Positions 31,865-44,040 of a stretch of DNA of 64,000 bases are shown piece by piece; the first letter of the stretch is position 1; every line of letters starts with the position of its first letter. The stretch comes from Clusia tigrina (Eukaryota; Arthropoda; Insecta; Diptera; Clusiidae), in NCBI GenBank assembly GCA_920105625.2, contig OV050030.1, positions 138,125,918 to 138,189,917 on the forward strand. The letters run 5' to 3'. The notes under the pieces are model-generated. The model was not told where the DNA came from, searched no databases, and saw only the letters and a list, made by a program, of their open reading frames with translations. The position numbers and the translations under genes are program-made.

Positions 31865-32186
31865 GTCATAATGTTGTGAGCTTGATTTTTGGAAAAAAAA
31901 AGTTTGTTTAATGAATGAAAACCACAATGAAATAGTATAAGTACCAACAAATTAATTATTACCATTACCAATATTTTAATGTAGTGTACAATTTCAAGTA
32001 GTTTTACATTTAGCGCCCATACCTATGAAAATGTTGTGAAAGATTTAAGCTGCTATAAAAACTCTAAATTGACTCAGATAAAAGAACATTCACTTGGCTT
32101 TTACATTCATTTGTATTGAGCTTCGTACTGCTGTTCAGAAAAATTTTATCATCATCCTTTTCTTTCGTCCTCGTATTGTAGACAAA

Positions 32187-33408
32187 GAAGAAAATGTGTA
32201 CCGTTTGCAATACGACATTAATAAACTCATATATATTGAAACAGAAAGAATACACTAGAATCTTCTCAAAACTTCTTTCGAAATATAGGGAATATACTAG
32301 GCTATTCTAATTCAACACACAAGAGATATATAAGCCACCACACAATCTACATGTAAAAGCATATTATACAAACTTCTCAAAACTTCTTTCGAAGTGTAGG
32401 GAATATTCTAGTACTTTCTATTCAACACAGGAGAGGTACGTACGCCACCTCGCAATTAAAGACGAGAGACACTTGAAGAGTGATCATAGCAGTAATAAAG
32501 TGATTAAATTAAGTAATAAATAAAGTTCCAAATGGTATTAAAAGTAAACTTTAAGCTTAACATTAAGTGTGTGAAAAATAATAATTAAATACAGCTAATT
32601 GTTGTGCTAATTTAATGAAGCGATTGTTTGATTATTACACAATCCAACAGTGCGAATCCGAGTATAAAAGAGTGTTACAAATTGTCTTTAGGGCAATTTC
32701 GTAACAATTGGTGGCGCGAGTGGGATTGTGTATTAGTGAATAACCATGGTTAAATTTGAAAAACTGAAACAAGAAGGAGTTTTGAATGGCATGTGTTCAA
32801 GCACTAGTATATGCGGTAGTAGAAACTATAAGAACTTCTACAAGAGAAACGCAGGCCGTGGGTAATTTTTTACAGAGAGCAACGAGAAAGAATCATGTGA
32901 ACGAGTCAATGTCCATTGGGAGACTGTTTTATTAAACATAACTTAAAACTAATGACAACAAAGCAATTGACTGCATATTTGCATATGCGTGTGTATGTTT
33001 AAGAACAAGATTTTAGTGTGAGCGAAAATATGTGTATATTCAGTTGTTGTGAGCGTGACCAGCATGATCTGACTCCCACAACATGTAACCATAGAATCTT
33101 CGTTTCTTAGATGCCACGTAAAATCAACAGCTAACTGTCGGCAGTGTAACAAATGGGTGAAGATCGTAGTAAAATTGGATACAGACGCATCACATTCAAT
33201 AATCAGAAGGCATTTCGTTCAGGGAGTCGAGCCGCTTCTGGGAATAAGATGACGTCGGCAACCACAACAGTGACGCATGAGTTTGTAGTAGCGGATAGTG
33301 TGGACGATTTCAGCAGCGCACCAGGAGAAGGAACTGCAGTAGTATTGTAAAAAAGAAACTAAAGAAGCAAACCCTACCATGGTAAACATAGATAATAAAA
33401 AAACAAAA
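32187..33408 (+). mobile_element. gypsy fragment C1 (copy B)
   Basis: Counterpart of 19824-21105: truncated LTR 32187-32706, primer-binding-site-like region, gag start ATGGTTAAATTTG (32746) and protease scrap KLDTGASHSI near 33170. No complete gene. Confidence 0.8.
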
Positions 33409-33417
33409 GTATTATAT

Positions 33418-34615
33418 TGAAAGGTGATAGCATAGTGAAACGTGATTGCATACTTTTAGGATCCCATTTGGAGTTTGAGAATGAGTGCACCACCCTGTGT
33501 TTGTAAGTCAAGACACAATCTATTCGAATAAAGGCTTCTTTCGTTGTAGAGATTGTGGTGTACAGAACGATCAAGAAAGTCAGCAATTCCTGAGGTGTGT
33601 ATAAAGTTCTAGAAACATCCCGAAACTTCTAGTGTATTGTAGAAGTTTCCATCTCAACCATTCGAAACTATAAAAAGCACAAGACGAAGACATTCGAAAA
33701 GAGATCGTAACAGTGTGTACATCGTGCATTCAAATCGAAACAGCAGTATTTGAAATTGTGAAGAAAATGTGTACCGTTTGCAATACGACATTAATAAACT
33801 CATATATATTGAAACAGAAAGAATTCTCTAGAATCTTCTCAAAACTTCTGTCGAAATATAGGGAATATTCTAGACTGTTCTGGTTCAACACACAAGAGGT
33901 ATGTAGGAAACCACACAATCTACACGTAAAAGCATATTATACAATATTCTCAAAACTTCTTTCGAAGTGTAGGGAATATTCTAGTACTTTCTGGTTCAAC
34001 ACAGGAGAGGTACGTACGCCACCTCGCAATTAAAGACGAGAGACAGTTGAAGTGATCATAGCAGTAATAAAGTGATTAAATTAAGTAATAAATAAAGTTC
34101 AAAATGGTACTAAAAGTAAATTTTAAGCTTAACATTAAGTGTGTGAAAAATAAGAATTAAATAAAACTAATTGTTCTAATTTAATGAAGCGATTGTTTGA
34201 TTATTACACAATCCAACGGTGCGAATCCGAGTATAAAAGAGTGTTATAAATTGTCTTTAGGGCAATTTCGTAACAATTGGTGCCGCGAGTGGGATTGTGT
34301 ATTAGTGAATAACCATGGTTAAATTTGAAAAACTGAAACAAGAAGGACTTTTGAATGGCATGTGTTCAAGCACTAGTTTATGCGCTAGTAGAAACTATAA
34401 GAACTAATACATGACAAACGCAGGTAAAATTGGATACAGGCGCATCACATTCAATAATCAGAAGGCATCTCATCTCGTTCAGGAAATCGAGCCGCTTCTG
34501 GGAATAAGATTACGTACGGCAACCACAACAGTGACCCATGAGTTTGTAGTAGCGGATATTGTGGACGTACAGCAGCGCACCAGGAGAAGGGAGAGCAGTA
34601 GTATTGTAAAAAAGA
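33418..34615 (+). mobile_element. gypsy fragment C2 (copy B)
   Basis: 858-bp LTR 33418-34275, the same length as in copy A, followed by the same deleted internal segment and protease scrap (near 34425). It joins abruptly to GTTGTTGTAGCTGCC at 34615. Confidence 0.8.
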
Positions 34616-36350
34616 GTTGTTGTAGCTGCCTCTAACTTTATTTACGGAGGAACTTTAGATTTCAGATAACATTGTCGATTACTGTTCTGAAAGTGTGCAC
34701 ACTATCGTATAATATACTGGATTTTCCTTGCTGAAAACAGATATGTTTATGTTTTCGTATTGTTTTGTCAGCTTTGCAATCAACTTCCCGTATGATCAGC
34801 ATTGTTTTTATAAGAATAATTATCCTCAGTAGTATCATAATAGCTTAGATAACGATTCTAATAAGGTGTCATCTAGCGCCCTAATTTTTGGTTCTGCGAC
34901 TTGGCTGGTACCATCTTCATTTTCTCATAGTCCTTAGTTCGCAGTCATCAGGCTTATGGGGAGTTAGAACCTCTTCCACTATTTTGTCTGGAAAATGAAA
35001 TTTCACTTAACTTTCACCAAAAACTTATTTACAGACAGGATCCTTTAGAGTTTTGCCGTTTGGTCAGTTTCATAGCCGTGTTACACATCGTTTTGTCGGT
35101 CGTTTCTTTGTTGTACTTCTCCATCTTATACCATTACTTCATCATCTTCTACAGTTAACTTTTCTATTCGCTAACTTCGAGTTTGCCGCTGCTATTGCCT
35201 TTGATTTACCTCCCGTTCTGGCTTCGCCGCTATTGATATTCTTCTCTGCTCAATACGCCTTAAAACTTAAAAATATACTTAACTATATAAATCTGACTTT
35301 AACGAATGTTCATTTATTATAAAAAAAAATTACTTTCCAGAATCATTACAACTTTATAAACTACCTTTGTTTTTAATTTTACTTTTACATTAATTTTTGT
35401 TTTATAATTTTTTTAAAGTTTTTAATTTTACTTAATTGTAAATATACATTTTTTATTTAATATGTATTTTTTAGTTTTCATTCTACAATGTAAATACATA
35501 GAAATTGTTTCATTATTATTTTGTTTTTCTTTACAAATTCGATTTTCTTTTTAATCCTGAGTATATTTATTTGCCAATTTGACATAAGCGAGAATATTCT
35601 AAATAAACCCGTTTATGTAAGAGATTGTCAATTGTATGACCAAATCACTCATTGCATTTAATTCCAATTATATTCTTCAAATTACATATAACCCGGATGT
35701 ATATACCCATAACCGAGTGAATTCTCCCAGGGCACGGTGTAAGATTTAAAGACTTTATAACCGTTACAGCTAAATCATTAAAAATCAAAGAGACAATTAA
35801 GTATGAAATAATTGTGGAAAAAATTATCCCCATCTGCCCATATTCTCATATTGTAAGTTTGGTAGCTGAGGTAGCCTTGACCTATCCTATTATATTAAAC
35901 TTTGGTTATATACGAGTATATAAAAAGCAGTTTTTATTTTGTTTTCTCTTCGAGTGGAATGGAGAAATTGACTTCTCTTGCATTAACAGGACATTCAACG
36001 GTTCAATCGTTCATAACAGAAGTTGTAGCTACACAAATATAGAAAGTTTGCAATGAACTACACTCGGATAACACATTGCATACCCTCCCAATCGTTCATA
36101 CATAATATTCATTCTGATGCGACTTTGAATTGTTTGCCTCCAATATACACCAACCTGGATTTTAACTGACTTATCTTTTATTCGAAATAACTCACTTAAC
36201 GAGTGATAAAATCAGCTTTCTTTCTTTCTAACATAAATTTTATTGGAACTGGATTTTACTAAATAATTTTTGTTGTTGTTGTATGCATTGATAATAGCAC
36301 TATTAAATAATGCCTCATCTGATGCATTAATTGTGAAATTTTTTTTGTTT
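34616..36350 (-). mobile_element. old E1-related 3' remnant (copy B)
   Basis: Counterpart of 25180-28430 without Harbinger. The E1-like blocks are at 34900-35040 and 35580-35680. No gene seen. Confidence 0.55.
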
Positions 36351-36369
36351 ATATTTGGATTGGGTGGTG

Positions 36370-36710
36370 CTGTCACGATCTTAAACCATGCAAGTTCTTT
36401 TAATGGTATGATTCAATAGGGATTGTAAATCTACCTCCGCAAAACGTTCTTCAATTGTTATATTGTATGGATAAATATCCTGCTTTGCCGTTTTCATTTT
36501 ATCGTAACTAGGATACAATTTGAATATATTCTCATGTTGAATATATTCTCTGTGCAAACGATATTGATTAGTGGTCATTTTAACATCGATCATAATCGCA
36601 AAGGCTTGAACAGGAGTGAGTGAATCTTGTTTTTTACCGAAGTCCCTCGTTTGGGAGAAGCGTTAGATAATTCCTTTACAATTTCTGCTGAATCTCGTTT
36701 GCCACTTGAC
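36370..36710 (-). pseudogene. unknown TE-type protein fragment (copy B)
   Basis: Counterpart of 28430-28795. Here the Glu codon is intact, so the frame runs through EERFAEVDLQSLLNHT. A one-base shortening of a T run near 36631 breaks the upstream frame, leaving only MIDVKMTTNQ onward (36381-36593). Confidence 0.5.
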
Positions 36711-38561
36711 CGCATTTCTGTTTCTGCCCTTTAAGGCGTTTTTTCAATCAATATTTGAGTCTTCCTTTTTTGAGTCTGCAATGAGCTGTCTTCAAAGCGG
36801 AGGGCCGGTCTACAAATACATGTATTATCGTTTTTGCGATAATAGTTTTTACAAAATGCGATACATTACATACATAGGTATAGACAGCCATTCACTCAGA
36901 AATCTGCCCTCATGACGCTTTGTTTTCGATTACTTAACACTAAATGTGCTGTCTAATTTTTGAACAAATGTATGTAGTTTCCATAAATTAATTCGACGTT
37001 AGGTTCCAGTTGCTAAATACCATCGCATTAATTGTCTAAAATTTTTTAGTTGGTTTCAAGGTTTCAAACAACTCGCGACTTGTAATTCCGGACATCACGC
37101 AGCAACTTATTTTAATTTCTATTATATTTATGTATATTTGCAAAAGAACACAGTGAAATGCTTTCCCGAAATACGTTGCTATGAAAAAGTACATTCGAGG
37201 TACATTTAAGGATTATTTTTTAAAAATTTGGAAATTTTCCAACCATATTCAATTAAAATGAATATGAAATGTTTAAGATCATTTTTGGACTTTTGGCAAG
37301 CTAGATCACGAAAATCTCATATTGTGCACACCCTGTAAGGCACATTAAATTGCTTCTAATTTAATTTTGTTTCTCTCCTCTTTCCCTTTCAAACAACAAA
37401 AGATTTTATTTAATATTAATTATGTAATATGCATTTGTAAAGAGGAATAAAATTTTAACCGTGTAATACATTTGTTCTGTACGTACCCTGTAATATAGGT
37501 ACTATTTGTAACCATTCATTAATTTATTTGATTTCCATAGCCATTTCTGCCTTTGCACAGAACTCCAATTTGTCTCGACTCAAATTTACCTATTCTCATA
37601 TTTATATGTCTCCCATGAACTTCTTTCTAATCCACAAATTTGTACCGCAATATATTTCCCCTTTAATTTTACACCATCTTGCTTATTCTAAATTCTACAA
37701 TCAAATTAATTCCCACACTATCTACTCTAATTCATTTCTGTTTATGGTATCACCTTCTTTCATTCTATCGACATTTTATTTCGAACCCAATATCAAAACA
37801 ATATGGATTCTTCGCATGCATAAGTAGGTCCGCTTGCGTACACATAACATTATGTATGATCACACGGTCTTAATTTACAGAGTACCCGTGTTTTCGTCGT
37901 ACCTTCATAAAAGGTTGACTGGCACATTTGACTCCTCAGGCAATTTCTCTTACCCCATAACCAAATCTTTGTACTAGACGTTTATTTTTGTGTGTAATCT
38001 TTATTTTACAGCATCGATTCTTTAGTATGGTAGCAACATTTTAATCCTATCACACTTTTCTTCCCGTCTTTTAAAGTATATTTTCGCTAAAGAATTTTCC
38101 ACTTAATCGAGCTAATAAAAAACATATAACTACTTTTATACTTACTTATTAGAATATATGTCCATAAACTCATTTCATTTTCTTTAATATCCTTACTTAT
38201 GAGTATACATATATTCCATATTTCCTTTGTATTGCAATTGGGACAGATTGTGTATATCTTCATATTACGTGCCAAGTTTGTATGAATGGGCATCTACAAA
38301 CAAGCATGCACTCCATCTTAATTTTATGTGCCAAGCTTGTTCGAACGTACTTCAATGCACTTTCAGTTTGCCCAAACGCACTAAAGAAATCTTTTATTCG
38401 TATTCTTATTTCCCCAACGGAATTTTGATTCTCGCATCTTTTTTTTACGTTCCTTCGTTCTTAAATTTTTTCTTACTTAATATTTTTCCCCAACTCCGTC
38501 TCTTTTCTTTCTTGTTCTGCATTTCTGCTGCAGTGTTTGTGTAATTACATCCTCGTTTGAC
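36711..38561. other. duplicated and flanking AT-rich sequence, no gene seen
   Basis: To 38277 it mirrors copy A. 38278-38561 is unique T/C-rich sequence up to the BEL1 LTR. No supported features. Confidence 0.5.
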
Positions 38562-39071
38562 TGTAGTGATAGTATTCCTTATTGACGTCTCATACAGGTT
38601 CTTGAACCAATATGAGACTAGGAATAATAATTGGATTGTTCAAGCACTTGAACCTGAACAATCCGTCGCTGAAAATAAAAAGACTCAGTTTTCTTGTTGC
38701 TAAAGAATCAAAGAGTGATTTGTTTATTGAAATTCATCGTCTTAAATAATAATTTATTGCTAACATCATCAATAATAAGTATGTACTAAAAATAAATATC
38801 AGCAGAATATAACAGCAGCGCATAGCAGCATGTGCAAGTTCAATGAACATACGTGAACATACCCAAATGCTTATGTTGCATTTTTGGGAATGCAAATAGT
38901 TCTTGTGCAAGTGTCAATTGAGCCACAATGCTACTGCACGCGCAGACTGCATATTCCTTGTTGTTGTTGTGGGTACAAACGTACGGATACATACAAATAT
39001 ACAGTTGAAGGTTGTGCGATTGATATTTATATGAATTCGTACATTCTCCCGCACGTTGACTGCGTCAACAA
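38562..39071 (-). repeat. BEL1 3' LTR (probable full length, 510 bp)
   Basis: On the minus strand it runs TGTTGACGCAG... to ...CACTACA, starting three bases after the env stop. Only its last 126 bp are repeated at 46282-46407. It contains the stems GTTGAC/GTCAAC and GATTGTTC/GAACAATC. AATAAA is present on the minus strand near 38720. The 5' boundary is inferred from the TGT...ACA rule and position. Confidence 0.65.
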
Positions 39072-39073
39072 CC

Positions 39074-40720
39074 TTAAAAAGTTGTATCAAATTTTGTTTC
39101 GTCTTCGGGTTCTTGCATCCTATTCCGCGGTAATGGCTGGGGTAGAGTGACATCGAATTTAAGCTTTTTTGATTGGATCTTCCAGATTGAATACATAATT
39201 ACACCAACCGATAGGGAAAGCGCTAAATACCCGACTGCAGAAAGGTGAACACCCATTGTTTGGACTTTGGATGGTAACTCCCAAACTCTTTCTGATAATT
39301 GACCTTGAATGGTGCTGAGATTGGATAATTGCATGTTGTAGTGTTCAATATTATTCGTGTAGTGTGATCGGTGCTGGCCTTGATCCATTTTGAGAATGTC
39401 AGTAGCATTGGCCAAGCTGACATATGAGGTTTGTACTGAGCTTGAGAGAGTTTTATAGCCGTGAATTGTGATAAAACTGTGTTTCAGAACACAAGATGGT
39501 TGTAGCTTCAGCATTCCCGATCTTTCTAATGTTAATTGCAAGGTTTCACCATCACATACTGCACTCAAGCGAGTGGCAAACTTCAAGGCGTAGATCGTTC
39601 TTATGATCCATTTGAATCCAGGTTGAATTGTTTGAACTTCATGGTGGATGCAATCCCGTTGAGTATCATTGGCAAACAGTTGAACTTCACATGAACATAC
39701 TTCAGACCCTCTGTTGTGTATCAATTGGGTGTTGGCGCATAAGTATGTATATGGGTTCATCACTGTACAAGCCCCCAAATCAGCTAAACTCATCACAACG
39801 TATTGATCTCTGTGCGCGTTTATGGCTAGAAATCTGTTACAAGATTCTATTGTAGTCATTGTGCCATTTATTATGTTAGGAATTGGTACCATACGATACA
39901 GTTCGAATCTTTCCTCTGCAATTAATGGCAATGAGATTCTAAAAATGGCATGCTTCTTTGTTAAACCGCCTTCTACCTTCATTAATTTGTACAGTTGCAG
40001 TGAGTCCTCTTGATTCACTGGTATTTGGAGGGATGTTGAAAGATGAGTTTTTATCTTGAGAATTTCTTCTTGTAGTTGAGTTGGTGATAGCAATAATGGG
40101 CAGATTTTGTTATGGTGTGTATCTGTCATAACATTCAATATTGATGATTGGATTCTTTGCAAGTGAGATGTTATCATAATGAGTTAGAGGGTCAGAGTGA
40201 TGAAATAATGAGTCAGCTTGGCTTGAAACTTTTCTCCTTCAATGTGATTTAAGGTTTTCATTATGTCATTGATTTTTTTGTCAAGATTATCGAATTTTCG
40301 TTTGACTTCTATCTGATCTTGTTTGATCACGTTGATAGTAGAATCAATCACTGATGTTTTGTTTTTGAGCAGGACTAATAGATGGCCTTCATTTTCTTTC
40401 ACTTGCTGAATGGTTTTTGACATTGATTCTGCATATTCTGAGTCCAAAACACCAAACAATGAGTTTGCAATATTTCCCACTATATCCACAGCACCTCTTT
40501 TAGATCGATAGGGAAACAATATCTTGTTATCACAAGAGTATCATGACAAGTAAATGGTGGCAACTTCTGACATAACTGTCGTAAACTACTGATGCCCTTG
40601 GATAAAGTCGTAAGTTCTGCCCAGTATGACTCTAGTTCGTAGTACACTACAAGTTTCCATTCTGACCTCTCGAAATGTGCTGAACCTATTCCTTCGAAGT
40701 AAATACCCAATTCCGTGTTG
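39074..40720 (-). pseudogene. env: BEL1 envelope (baculovirus F-like), broken
   Basis: Envelope-type membrane protein of an insect retrovirus-like element. The N-terminal part continues the integrase frame (ending about 40480, with EWKLVVYYELESYW). The middle piece (40184-40519) holds a furin-like site RSKR followed by a hydrophobic fusion-peptide-like start (GAVDIVGNIANSLFG), then a coiled region. The C-terminal piece (39074-40177) has a Cys-rich ectodomain and a membrane segment (VGYLALSLSVGVIMYSIW) before a short cytoplasmic tail. Frameshifts near 40500 and 40180 separate the parts. Resemblance to baculovirus F and roo Env is by layout and motifs. Confidence 0.8.
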
Positions 40721-43700
40721 AATTTGGTGTTAGCAATCTGCGAAAATCTTATTGGACCTCCCAGCAGTACTGTTGTGAGTCCCGTATGTCTTGTTTTTAT
40801 TCGTTTTGTTGGTATTTCTACTTTTTCATCTTGATTCTCATGACTTGTTGGTTGGTCATGGACCCTATTATCATTTATGGGTAGTAGAGCTAATTTATGG
40901 ATTGCAAGTTTCCAAGTTCCAGTAGCTGTTCTAACATCCACTCGTACTGCTCCATCATCACACTTATACGTCCTTGTTATCCTTCCTAGTGGCCATTGAA
41001 GAACTGGAACATTGTCTTCCTTGATTATTACCATATCCCCTTGGTTGATGTTATTGTGCTGATGTGTCCATTTGGTTTTAGATCGAAGCTCGCATAAATA
41101 TTCGTGCGACCATCGTTTCCAAAACTCATTTTTGATGTGGGATACGAGTTTCCACCGGGTCAGCAAATTTGAAGTTGACGGGATGTTATTTACATCGACT
41201 TGCGTGTTGAGTGGTTCTCCTATCAAGAAGTGGCCTGGAGTCAGGGCGCCTAAGTCATTTGGATCGTTGGACATCGAACTTATTGGTCTTGAGTTGAGAA
41301 TGGCTTCTATTTCAATAATGACTGTTTCCAGCTCTTCATAGGTTAGTGATGCTGTTGACACACTCCTTACCAAAAGATGCTTTGCAGACTTCACTGCTGC
41401 TTCCCACAGACGTCCGAAATGAGGGGCTTTTGGAGGAATAAAATTGAATTGTATTCCCTTTTTACCGCATTCTGTCTCAATTTTTGTTTTCCCTTCATCT
41501 GAATATATTGATGTAGTCAGTTCCGTAAGCTTGTTTTTGGCGCCAACGAAATTTGTCGCGTTGTCACAATATAAGTTTTGACAATTTCCACATCGGCCAA
41601 TGAAACGTTTCAGAGCGCCAATGAATGCTTCTGTCGTAAGATCGCTTACAAGTTCTAAATGGACAGCTTTAGTATCAAAACAGCAGAAAACGGATATGTA
41701 AGCCTTGTGTGGTCTTTTCCCTCTAATTTTGTAATGCACCCAGAATGGTCCACAGTAGTCTACTCCAGAGTTAATGAATGGGCGTGGTGGTGAAACTCGT
41801 GTTGCTGGCAGGTTTCCCATTAATTGGTTCAGCAACTGAGGCCTTGCATCGTATGCATTGCTGTACTGTTGATCTGGCCGGTGATTTGCCTTTTATGGGC
41901 CAGTACCTTTGCCTTATTATGACCAGCAAGGCTTGAGGTCCACAGTGTTTATTCTCGATGTGAGTCATCTCAAATAGCAGTTTTGCTAAGGGATCATTAT
42001 ACGGAATGAGCATTTGATGTTTTGCTTCATAAGGTACCAGTGATGCTTCCAATCGTCCTCCAACTCGCAAAATGTTTGCGTCATCCAAAAATGGTGATAG
42101 GCTCTTCAATGTACTCGTCCCCTTGAGATCCTTGTGTTTCTTGAGGTACATGATGTCGTCATTGAAATCAGATCTTTCCATAGCTTGAACAATGATTCTT
42201 AATGCATGATCTAATTCGATGGGAGTCAGCGCTATATCAGTTTTTCGTAGGTCCTTGCTACATCTAGTGTTGCTTATGAAACGACAAATGTATCCTACGA
42301 TGCGTTGAAGAGTCCTGAAAGAGTTTCGGTGGTTGATTGTATACACCAGTTCTTCAGAGTCAATTGCTACCAAGGATGCTGGATTCGTTCCTTTCCTCTC
42401 GATGTTATAGGGCATGGCTAGCTGTGGAGCAAACTTGGGAGGCCATGCTGATTCCTTCCCATGTAGAAAAAATGTCCCGTAAAGCCACAGGTCACATCTT
42501 GCAAATTCTCTTGGTGATAATCCTCGTGAGACAACGTCAGCTGGGTTATCCTTGGAGCTAACATGACGCCACTGTTCTGTTAATGTCAAACCTTGAATAG
42601 TAGCTACCCTGTTGGCTACAAATGTTTGGAATGATGAGGAGGCTGAATTAATCCAAGACAGAACTATTTGTGAGTCTGTCCACAAAAAGGTGCGACAATC
42701 CTTTAACCGTAAATCATTTTTTACCCTAGCTGCCAACTGTGAGCCTAGTACTGCTGCGCATAGTTCCAAGCGAGGCAATGTTTGTAGCTTAAGTGGAGCT
42801 ACGCGTGACTTCGCACATAACAACCTCACTACTACTCTTTCTTCTTTGAAGATAGATCTGATATAAATTGCTGCTCCGAAGGCTTTTTCGGATGCATCGG
42901 AGAAGACGTGAAATTGAATTGATGTTGGGATCTCACTTCTATGAATGTGTCGTGAGAATTTAAAGTTGTCCAATTCTTGCAATGCGCTTCGAAAAAGCTC
43001 CCATCTTGTATGTAATTCTGCTGGTAGAGCTTCATCCCAACTAATTTTTAATTGCCATAATGCTTGTATAAAGATTTTTGCTGTAATTACAACTGGAGCT
43101 AGAATGCCAAGAGGATCATATATCGCTACGTCTAAGGTGACAGACCGCTTGGTAATTCATTTAACGGGGTTGAAATTCACCTTTACACAGAATTGGTCAG
43201 TCTTTGGCAGCCATGTCAGGCCCAGGGTTTTTATTGAATCATTCTTGCCGTTAGTAAAATCCAAATTAACTTCCTGGTCACCTTGTGGAATGTTCTGCAG
43301 GAGTTTAGGGTTATTTGCACACCATTTGCGTAGATTGAATCCATACCCATTCAACATAGTGATGAGTTGCCGTTGAGTTTCCATGGCGGTAATCAGACTG
43401 TCTGATCCACCAAGACCATTGTCGACATAAAAGTTATCCTAATGATTCTGAGCACCTAGTGGATACCGGATGGCGTTTTCTGATGACATTTGTTTGACAC
43501 ATCTTGTGGCGAGATATGGGGCCGATCTTGTCCCATATGTGACAGTGTTAAGTTCGTAACACTTCAGTGGTTTCTTAGGGTCGCTCCTCCATATGATCAA
43601 TTGATAATGGCGATCTTCAGAGTGGACCAGTATCTGCCGATACATTTTTTCAATGTCGGTGGTGAATACAAATTTCGGTAGACGGAAACGTAGCAGGATT

Positions 43701-43915
43701 GAAAATAGTTCGGATTGTATGGTTGGACCTATGTGCATTATGTCATTGAGTGAGACTCCCGATGACGTTTTTGAAGATGCGTCAAATACCACCCGCAGTT
43801 TTGTTGTGCTGCTGTCAGGTTTAAGTACACAGTGGTGTGGGATGAAGTAATTAGGTGAGAGTATTTCATTGATGTTGATCTCCCTCATGTGGCCCAAGGC
43901 TTCATAATTTTCCAT
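40480..43915 (-). pseudogene. pol: BEL1 pol (RT-RNaseH-IN), broken
   Basis: RT fingers/palm at 43439-43915 (HHCVLKPDSSTTKLRVVFDAS, FTTDIEKMYRQI). A TAG at 43439-43441 interrupts it, and the catalytic box reads YVDN rather than YVDD (43418-43429). RT thumb is at 43157-43384. RNase H (FHVFSDASEKAFGAA) and the integrase finger are at 41771-42982. The integrase core (GVDYCGPFW, YCDNATNFVG, and LWEAAVKS with the Glu) plus the BEL-type C-terminal domain lie in 40480-41835. At least three frameshifts. Confidence 0.88.
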
Positions 43916-44040
43916 AAACTCGATATATTGTTCACGAACGGCATTCTATTTAGATAATCGATGTTCAAGCGCCAGTAATCTGTTGATTGCTATATCCCTT
44001 GAACTACCTAAAACAGCTGCATTCTCTACGAATGGTAATT

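Larger units (their letters stand above)
31855..38277 (+). repeat. segmental duplication copy B
   Basis: 6.4 kb matching 8951-9187 joined to 19734-30270 without E1, E3 and Harbinger. It contains the three empty sites: CTTT near 32098, GTAT at 33409-33412 and AAT at 35459-35461. A segment matching copy A 25060-25180 is absent; 38070-38185 is extra. Confidence 0.92.
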
